A stretch of 64,000 nucleotides of DNA from Synergistales bacterium (GTDB taxonomy: Bacteria > Synergistota > Synergistia > Synergistales > Aminithiophilaceae), in NCBI GenBank assembly GCA_018433595.1, contig JAHDQY010000022.1, forward strand, positions 78,326 to 142,325. The letters run 5' to 3'. Shown piece by piece: positions 59,870-64,000 of the stretch. Positions within the stretch are counted from its first letter, which is position 1; each line of letters begins with the position of its first letter. The notes below the pieces were generated by a model that did no database searches, was not told the DNA's origin, and was given only the letters and a program-made list of their open reading frames with translations. Made by a program: the position numbers and the translations under genes.

Positions 59870-61249
59870 ATGTGGAAAGGACGCTTCTCCCAAGAGACGT
59901 CAGCGGCCGTCAGTGCCTTCACCCAATCCCTCGATCTTGACTGGCGGCTTGCCTCCTGCGACATTGAAGGAAGCCGGGCTCATGTGGCCATGCTCTCGAA
60001 GGTGGGGCTGCTCGGCGTCGACGAGGCCCAAAGGATCGACAGGGCTCTCGCCGAGATTGACGAGGAAGTCGTCTCGGGAAGGCTCAAGCCTCGGGAAGAA
60101 CTTGAAGACGTTCACATGAACATCGAGGCCCGCCTCATCGAAAAGCTGGGTCCTCTTGGGGCGAAGCTGCATATGGGAAGAAGCCGTAACGACCAGGTCG
60201 CTACGACGATGCGGCTTTTCCTTCGCAGGGAATACGGGGACCTTGCCCTGGGACTCAAAAAGCTTCTTGAGGTGCTGCTGGGCCGGGCCGAAGCGGACCG
60301 TGAGGTCATCATCCCCGGCTACACTCATCTCCAGCAGGCTCAGCCCATCAGTCTCGGACACTACTGGATGGCCCACTTCGAGGCCTTTCGCCGTGATGTG
60401 GCGCGTCTTTCCGCTGCCGTCGAAGCCGTCGACGAGTCGCCTCTGGGAGCGGGGGCCCTCGCCGGATCGACGCTTCCCCTGGACCGAGCCTGCACGGCCG
60501 AGCTTCTCCGCTTCTCGCGGCCCACAAGAAACAGCCTCGATACCGTCGCCCAGAGGGATTATCTCCTCGATTACCATCACTTCGCCTCCGTCTTCGCCCT
60601 TCACTGCAGCCGTCTTGCCGAAGATCTCGTCCTTTATTCCAGCCAGGAATTCGGCTGGCTCCTTTTGCCCGATGCCTACTGTACCGGGTCGAGCATGATG
60701 CCCCAGAAAAAGAATCCCGACGTGCTCGAACTGATCCGAGGCAAGACAGGTCAGGTCCTGGGGCATCTCCTTGACCTGGCCGTCACCTTAAAGGGCCTTC
60801 CCATGACCTATAACCGCGATCTCCAGGAGGACAAGCGAGGCCTTTGGGCTTCTCTGACCGCCGTCGCGGCGGTCCTCTCCCTGTTGCCGGATTTCCTGTC
60901 CCATGTCTCCGTCGATGCCGATCGCGCCCTGAAGTCCTTTGAGGGCGGGTTCCTCCTCGCCACCGATGTCGCCGAACACCTCGTCGAGCGAGGGGTTCCC
61001 TTCAGAGAGGCTCATGAAAAGACGGGAAGGGCCGTCCGCTGGTGTCTCGACAGGGGGAGGGCGCTCGACTCGCTCTCTCTGCGGGAGTGGCGTGATCTCA
61101 TTCCCGAGGCGGGCGAGGAGCTGCCCCGGCGCCTCAACGCCGTTGACGCCGTCCGCCTGAGAAGGACTTTCGGCGGCACGGGTTTTGACCGCGTCGCCGA
61201 AGCTGTCGCGGAGGGGCGGCATTTCGTCGAAGACAGCTGGCCGCTCTGA
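59870..61249 (+). CDS. argH: Argininosuccinate lyase
   Basis: ArgH makes arginine and fumarate from argininosuccinate. MWKGRFSQ starts the 459-residue protein, followed by EDVHMNIEARL, HMGRSRNDQVAT, YTHLQQAQPISLGHY (catalytic His region) and GSSMMPQKKNPD with the catalytic Ser loop. AAGGAGG lies 8 bases before the ATG at 59870, 14 bases after the Ppx gene. argG is not in the window. Confidence 0.97.
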   Translation: MWKGRFSQETSAAVSAFTQSLDLDWRLASCDIEGSRAHVAMLSKVGLLGVDEAQRIDRALAEIDEEVVSGRLKPREELEDVHMNIEARLIEKLGPLGAKLHMGRSRNDQVATTMRLFLRREYGDLALGLKKLLEVLLGRAEADREVIIPGYTHLQQAQPISLGHYWMAHFEAFRRDVARLSAAVEAVDESPLGAGALAGSTLPLDRACTAELLRFSRPTRNSLDTVAQRDYLLDYHHFASVFALHCSRLAEDLVLYSSQEFGWLLLPDAYCTGSSMMPQKKNPDVLELIRGKTGQVLGHLLDLAVTLKGLPMTYNRDLQEDKRGLWASLTAVAAVLSLLPDFLSHVSVDADRALKSFEGGFLLATDVAEHLVERGVPFREAHEKTGRAVRWCLDRGRALDSLSLREWRDLIPEAGEELPRRLNAVDAVRLRRTFGGTGFDRVAEAVAEGRHFVEDSWPL

Positions 61250-61296
61250 CGTCGGGCCTTCCCCGGAAAGCGGCGGAGGATTTCCGCAGCGGCTGC

Positions 61297-61325
61297 TGGA
61301 CCTCTTCTCGGAGAGATCCTATAAT
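61297..61325 (+). promoter_or_regulatory. Upstream promoter of the tRNA-Lys gene (P1)
   Basis: TGGACC, 17 bases and TATAAT. It lies about 95 bases before the tRNA start and would make a longer precursor. Confidence 0.45.
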
Positions 61326-61375
61326 ACGAATCTACGAATCCAGCAGGGGATGGAGCAACTCGCGAGGGTCTTGCC

Positions 61376-61404
61376 TTGACAGTCGTCTCTTCGCTCTGTA
61401 TAGT
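61376..61404 (+). promoter_or_regulatory. Near-consensus promoter of the tRNA-Lys gene (P2)
   Basis: A perfect TTGACA, a 17-base spacer and TATAGT end 16 bases before the first tRNA base. It is among the strongest promoter-like sequences in the window. Confidence 0.8.
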
Positions 61405-61420
61405 GGTCTCCGCTTGCTTT

Positions 61421-61461
61421 GAGCCGTTAGCTCAGTAGGTAGAGCACCGGACTTTTAATCC
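61421..61461 (+). tRNA. tRNA-Lys (anticodon TTT), 5' half only
   Basis: The acceptor 5' strand GAGCCGT, D arm GCTCAGTAGGTAGAGC, anticodon stem CCGGA and loop CTTTTAA read as tRNA-Lys, but after TCC (61461) the sequence departs from any tRNA. The required 3' stem strand, T arm and acceptor 3' strand (ACGGCTC) are not found in the remaining 2.5 kb. The break at the anticodon loop is a known integration point for tyrosine-recombinase elements, so I read it as an attachment-site junction. It is a partial tRNA that could not fold by itself. Confidence 0.85.
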
Positions 61462-61746
61462 CAACGAAACAAAATTGAGCAGCAATGAACGCCGGCAAAA
61501 ACAGCAACCATCTACCTTGGGGCCTCTTCGGAGGCTCCTTTTTTCATGGCCTCAACTCCTTCCTGACCTTCGGTCGTCCTCGAAATTGCGGTAATGTGAG
61601 CCCAACGGCCTAAAATGGCAATATCGCGGCCTGATTCCACGTTAGCCTTTTTACCACTTGTTTCAATGGGTCAAAAGGCCCATTTTCTATATTGACGCGA
61701 AGTGAAAAGAAAGAGCATCGGATTTACACTCCGAAGGAGGCGACGA
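61462..61746. other. Non-coding region at the tRNA junction
   Basis: About 285 bases with no gene I can support. It holds a UUCG-loop terminator (61519-61544) and an 8-bp hairpin at 61665-61684 (AATGGGTC/GGCCCATT with a four-A loop) followed by T-rich sequence. No tRNA 3' half is present. Confidence 0.5.
61519..61544 (+). terminator. Rho-independent terminator after the tRNA fragment
   Basis: GGGGCCTC and GAGGCTCC (one G:T pair) form an 8-bp stem closed by a TTCG tetraloop, then six T. It would end transcripts started at the tRNA-Lys promoters. Confidence 0.8.
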
Positions 61747-62172
61747 ATGATGAAAAAGTCCGTGGAGGCTCTGATTTGGGCAACCGTTTTCCTTGAAGCC
61801 GGGCTAAGGCGTCTCATCGGCGACTGGCCCGCACCGACGCCTGAAGAGCTTGAAGATGTGCTGACGGAGCGGCCAAAGGCCCTCAAGAGGCCGGACATTC
61901 CCTTCGCGGAGGTCCTGACCGCCGTTGGTGGCTGGCCCGCCATCGTGGACGCCGTCGAACGGTGGCGGTGGCGCAAGGCCAACCAATTGACCTGGAATAT
62001 TTTTGTCGAGGTGATTTTTGTCCGGGCAAGCCCGGCCCGGTCAAGACTCAAAAGCAAGCCCAGGTGGCAGGTCCTGACCGAAAAGTACGACTTGACGCCG
62101 AAGACCTTGAGGCTTCGGGGCCAACGGGCCGTCGAGGGGATCGCCGATGAGATTTTGGCCGGAGTTCATTAA
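61747..62172 (+). CDS. Hypothetical element protein with helix-turn-helix-like C-terminus
   Basis: I do not recognise this 141-residue protein. The C-terminal RWQVLTEKYDLTPKTLRLRGQRAVEGIADEIL segment, split over about 105-136, looks like a DNA-binding helix-turn-helix. The N-terminal half contains many Trp and charged residues (RLIGDWPAPTPEELE, VGGWPAIVDAVERWRWR). GAAGGAGG lies 6-9 bases before ATG 61747/61750. It is the first gene of the element and could be an accessory regulator. Confidence 0.65.
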   Translation: MMKKSVEALIWATVFLEAGLRRLIGDWPAPTPEELEDVLTERPKALKRPDIPFAEVLTAVGGWPAIVDAVERWRWRKANQLTWNIFVEVIFVRASPARSRLKSKPRWQVLTEKYDLTPKTLRLRGQRAVEGIADEILAGVH

Positions 62173-62298
62173 CGAAGCTTGCTATCATCGGCTCTCAGGT
62201 GATATCATGGTGGCAGCAAAACCCTTCACAAAGCACTCAACGAAAAATGTCTATAGGCTAATTAGATCATCTTTCGGGACCATAGACCCAGAAAGCCC
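62173..62298. other. AT-rich spacer before the regulator promoter
   Basis: About 125 bases with no gene. AT content is clearly higher than in the chromosome region. I see no perfect operator repeats. Confidence 0.4.
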
Positions 62299-62326
62299 TT
62301 GACAAATGAAAAAAGTATGATATAAT
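62299..62326 (+). promoter_or_regulatory. Consensus sigma-70 promoter for the element's regulator genes
   Basis: TTGACA, a 16-base AT-rich spacer and TATAAT are both perfect hexamers. Transcription would start near 62333, giving a leader of about 130 bases before the XRE gene. Confidence 0.85.
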
Positions 62327-62349
62327 AAAAGGTGACAACCGAATTAAGA

Positions 62350-62426
62350 GCTCCGGCCCGAGGGCAACAGCCCCCCAAGAGGGGGAGTTCGCCACTAGCA
62401 TCGGGAGGCCGGAGGGAACCCCCCCC
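62350..62426 (+). ncRNA. Structured leader RNA candidate upstream of the XRE gene
   Basis: Strong pairing options exist. CTCCGG (62351-62356) pairs with CCGGAG (62409-62414) and continues either as CC/GG or, through a three-base bulge, as CCCGA/TCGGG. Inside, GGGC-AACA-GCCC and CCCCC-AAGA-GGGGG are mutually exclusive hairpins, and a run of eight C at 62419-62426 could capture the G run instead. The leader ends in AAAAAAGGAGG before the ATG at 62465. The layout resembles a switchable RNA, but there is no match to a class I know. Confidence 0.4.
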
Positions 62427-62464
62427 GGAACAAAAGACCCCTCAAAAAAGGAGGTGCCAAGAAA

Positions 62465-62704
62465 ATGAGACCAACAAAGCTCCGGCTCCTTCGGGTTTCG
62501 AAGGGGCTGCGGCTCAAGGACCTGGGCGGGATCGTCTCGCTACAGCCTTCGGCCCTGTCTCTTGTCGAGCGAAGGCGAGGCGTAGCGACGAAGCCCAAGC
62601 GACGATTGCTCGCCGAGGCGTTAGGCGTCGAGGAGGGCGTGCTCTTTGATGATAGCGGCTTTGCCCTAGAGGCCCCTATCGAAGGGTACTTTTCTACCCC
62701 ATAA
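62465..62704 (+). CDS. XRE-family helix-turn-helix regulator
   Basis: This 79-residue protein is a single Cro/CI-type DNA-binding domain. KLRLLRVSKGLRLKDLG then IVSLQPSALSLVERRRG and LAEALGVEEGVLFDD follow the five-helix XRE pattern. AAAAGGAGG lies about 9 bases upstream. A strong promoter and structured leader precede it. It could be a lysogeny or copy-number regulator of the element. Confidence 0.85.
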   Translation: MRPTKLRLLRVSKGLRLKDLGGIVSLQPSALSLVERRRGVATKPKRRLLAEALGVEEGVLFDDSGFALEAPIEGYFSTP

Positions 62705-62787
62705 CATGATAGTACCACGATGACACGTGACATGCAAGTGTCGGACCATCGCACTTCACCATGATCAACCCAAAAGGAGACGAAAAA
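62705..62787. repeat. Inverted-repeat spacer, possible operator
   Basis: CGATG+ACAC (about 62718-62726) and GTGT plus CATCG (about 62737-62751) form nested inverted repeats around a short loop between the XRE gene and the next gene. Such symmetry is common for phage repressor operators; no repressor match is shown. Confidence 0.4.
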
Positions 62788-63009
62788 ATGACTCGCACGA
62801 AGAATCAGCGACAAGTAATTTTGGATTTCCTCACAACCGGCCACTCCCTCACGTCCCTTGAAGCTCTGGAACGGTTCGGCTGCTTCCGCCTGGCTTCCAG
62901 AATTTCGGAGCTTCGCAAGCTCGGGCATAAAATCCCAAAAGAAATAATTACAACAGAAAGTGGCGCTCGAATCGCGAGGTATTACCTGATTCCTGATGAG
63001 GTGGCCTGA
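62788..63009 (+). CDS. Small winged-helix/helix-turn-helix protein (HTH_39-like)
   Basis: This 73-residue protein begins MTRTKNQRQVILDFLTTGHSLTSLEALERFG and continues CFRLASRISELRKLGHKI, which matches the phage-associated HTH_39 helix-turn-helix family, with a two-strand wing at the end. AAAAGGAGA lies about 7 bases before ATG 62788; the longer in-frame start at 62761 lacks a site. It is placed in the element regulatory block and is followed by a similar small protein. Confidence 0.78.
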   Translation: MTRTKNQRQVILDFLTTGHSLTSLEALERFGCFRLASRISELRKLGHKIPKEIITTESGARIARYYLIPDEVA

Positions 63010-63011
63010 CC

Positions 63012-63230
63012 ATGGATCGAGACAAAAAAATTGTTCTGGAGCTCATGAAATCCGGTTCCGCCGTTGGCCATACGTTGGCAGCCTCCTACGGCGTCGATGA
63101 TCTGCGAGAGGTCATCAAAGAGCTTCGAAAAGACGGTTATCAAATCAAAACCCATTTTACTCAAATGGGAGAAAAGAAATGCGTTCGTTATGTCCTCTTG
63201 AAGAGGTCTCACCGCAGAAGCGCCGCATAA
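63012..63230 (+). CDS. Second small winged-helix-like protein
   Basis: This 72-residue protein has the same overall design as its neighbour: helices IVLELMKSG and AASYGVDDLREVIKELRKDGYQI, then a strand pair ending CVRYVLL. It is probably a paralogue or partner. It starts 2 bases after the previous stop, so they are cotranslated. The basic tail ends KRSHRRSAA. Confidence 0.68.
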   Translation: MDRDKKIVLELMKSGSAVGHTLAASYGVDDLREVIKELRKDGYQIKTHFTQMGEKKCVRYVLLKRSHRRSAA

Positions 63231-63253
63231 GCGCAGAAAGGAAGGCTTACCCC

Positions 63254-63655
63254 ATGGAACAGGCAATGAACGTTTATCAGATCAATGCAAGACTTAAAGC
63301 CGAACGAGAAGCCAAAGGAATCAGCATTGAGCATCCTCTGGCGACGATTAAGCGGTTAATCCGAAAGATGAGATTATCCCGCTATTGGCAGCTCGAAGAC
63401 GCGAAGATGAGAGCTTCTTTCCTTCGCGCAATCAAGAATCTTGTCAACGGAGGGCGTCCCGTGATCCGCGAAAGGGAAGCCGCCACAGGAGGACCGGCAA
63501 GCTGTCCTGGGCCGGGGGACGAGGATGAGGAGGGCGTTGTCCCGTGGGGTGACGGCCTAGCAGTCCGATGCAGCAACGCGCTCGTGGCTGGGTCTATGGC
63601 CCTGGGACGTCTTGAGACTTGCGTCGACCGCCTTGAGCGGGAACTTGCCCGATGA
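63254..63655 (+). CDS. Hypothetical element protein
   Basis: I do not recognise this 133-residue protein. It has a helical N-terminus (NARLKAEREAKGISIEHPLA), a Pro/Gly/Glu-rich middle (ATGGPASCPGPGDEDEEG) and a helical C-terminal end. GAAAGGAAGG is upstream of ATG 63254. The stop overlaps the next start (ATGA). Confidence 0.6.
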   Translation: MEQAMNVYQINARLKAEREAKGISIEHPLATIKRLIRKMRLSRYWQLEDAKMRASFLRAIKNLVNGGRPVIREREAATGGPASCPGPGDEDEEGVVPWGDGLAVRCSNALVAGSMALGRLETCVDRLERELAR

Positions 63656-64000
63656 GCGCCGACCTTCGAGCCTGGGTGGAAGACAGCTTCCCCGGTGGGA
63701 AATGGGTCAAGCCCGACGAATACCGGGTTTCGTCGCCTCTTAGGGAAGAGCGGACGCCGTCATTCGACATCAACATTTCCAAGCGGGCCTTCATCGACCG
63801 GGGCGGCGACAGCGGCAAGCTCTCCGACCTGGCTGAGCGCCTGGGCATCGATCCGCCGCCGTGGGACGGCCAACCCGCGAAGGTGGAACGTCCCGCGAAG
63901 GACGTTAATAAAATCCTGGCCGCCGATGCCATCAGGCGTCGCTGGAACGAGGCCCAGGAGGCCACAGAGCATGCCTATCTGGCTCGGAAGGGGCTTGAGA
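63652..64000 (+). CDS. Primase/TOPRIM-type replication protein, N-terminal part (runs off the window)
   Basis: The 116 visible residues begin MSADLRAWVEDSFPGGKW. SPLREERTPSFDINISKRAFID has the shape of the primase zinc-domain pattern CPFHDEKTPSF but lacks its cysteines. The helical part ending HAYLARKGLE resembles the start of phage/plasmid primase-helicase TOPRIM regions. The gene is open to 64000. It overlaps the previous gene by 4 bases. It suggests the element replicates on its own. Confidence 0.6.
   Translation, partial: MSADLRAWVEDSFPGGKWVKPDEYRVSSPLREERTPSFDINISKRAFIDRGGDSGKLSDLAERLGIDPPPWDGQPAKVERPAKDVNKILAADAIRRRWNEAQEATEHAYLARKGLE

Larger units (their letters stand above)
61462..64000. 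mobile_element. Left end of an integrated phage- or plasmid-like element (partial)
   Basis: Everything after the tRNA break is unlike the preceding chromosome: AT-rich spacers, a consensus promoter, small DNA-binding proteins and a primase-like gene, with most protein sequences unrecognised. No integrase, structural or lysis gene is visible, and the right boundary lies outside the window. Type (prophage, ICE or satellite) cannot be told. Confidence 0.65.

Noticed and set aside
61421..61740. tRNA intron or permuted tRNA
   Set aside because: No 3' half was found either upstream or downstream, and a terminator lies 58 bases after the break, so splicing cannot rebuild a tRNA here.
62332..62649. 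105-codon frame across the leader and XRE start
   Set aside because: It covers the structured leader, lacks a ribosome site and overlaps the well-supported XRE gene in another frame.
1..64000. CRISPR arrays, insertion sequences or rRNA genes
   Set aside because: No regularly spaced repeats, transposase motifs or rRNA sequences were seen on reading both strands.

Overview
The window is a GC-rich bacterial chromosome segment of about 64 kb, and almost everything from 5.2 kb to 61.4 kb is coded on the + strand. The content suggests an anaerobic, peptide- or amino-acid-fermenting, flagellated, didermic bacterium. It has an indolepyruvate:ferredoxin oxidoreductase, a TRAP transporter, a thiosulfate/sulfur permease, CodY with HslUV, and a Firmicutes-like flagellar gene order in a GC-rich genome. 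My best guess is the phylum Synergistota, inferred from gene content and order rather than from a marker such as 16S rRNA.

Layout. 1-1.5 kb: the end of a YeeE/YedE-type permease, a CobB sirtuin and a small coiled-coil protein. 1.57-4.8 kb (minus strand): tRNA-Glu(CTC) and a three-gene TRAP transporter (dctP, dctQ, dctM) with an attenuator-like hairpin after dctP. 5.2-9.5 kb: a CoA-binding protein, a MOSC protein, a YbgC-like thioesterase, iorA-iorB and a prepilin-like protein. 9.6-15.8 kb: lepB, rbgA(ylqF), rnhB, ylqG, ylqH, yraN, comM, dprA. 15.8-23.4 kb: a small hypothetical gene, topA, trmFO, xerC(codV), hslV, hslU, codY.

23.5-54.8 kb is one large motility and chemotaxis block: flgB-flgC | fliE-fliF-fliG-fliH-fliI-fliJ, a lytic transglycosylase, a MotE-like protein, fliK, flgD, flgE, flbD, motA, motB, fliL, fliM, fliY, cheY, fliO, fliP, fliQ, fliR, flhB, flhA, flhF, flhG, a PilZ protein, cheB, cheA, cheC, cheD, an unknown membrane-anchored protein and a FliA/SigD-type sigma factor. 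From rbgA to the sigma factor the order closely follows Bacillus subtilis (ylqF-rnhB-ylqG-ylqH-...-smf-topA-trmFO-codV-clpQ-clpY-codY-flgB-...-sigD). The B. subtilis sucCD pair is absent; motA/motB, a transglycosylase and a PilZ gene are added; and no cheW lies between cheA and cheC. The genes encode the basal body, C-ring, export gate, hook, stator, placement proteins and chemotaxis core, but no filament or cap genes.

54.8-61.2 kb: a FapA/DUF342 protein, three unrecognised proteins, an S1-domain protein, a DUF501 protein, a Ppx/GppA phosphatase and argH. At 61421 a strongly promoted tRNA-Lys(TTT) gene begins, but it stops matching a tRNA just 3' of the anticodon loop. From there to the window end the sequence changes character. 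It has intergenic AT-rich DNA, a consensus promoter with a structured leader, an XRE regulator, two adjacent small winged-helix-type proteins and a primase-like gene that runs off the end. I read this as the left end of an integrated phage or plasmid-like element inserted at the anticodon loop.

No CRISPR array, rRNA or insertion sequence was seen. Promoters, start choices and hairpins were judged by eye.
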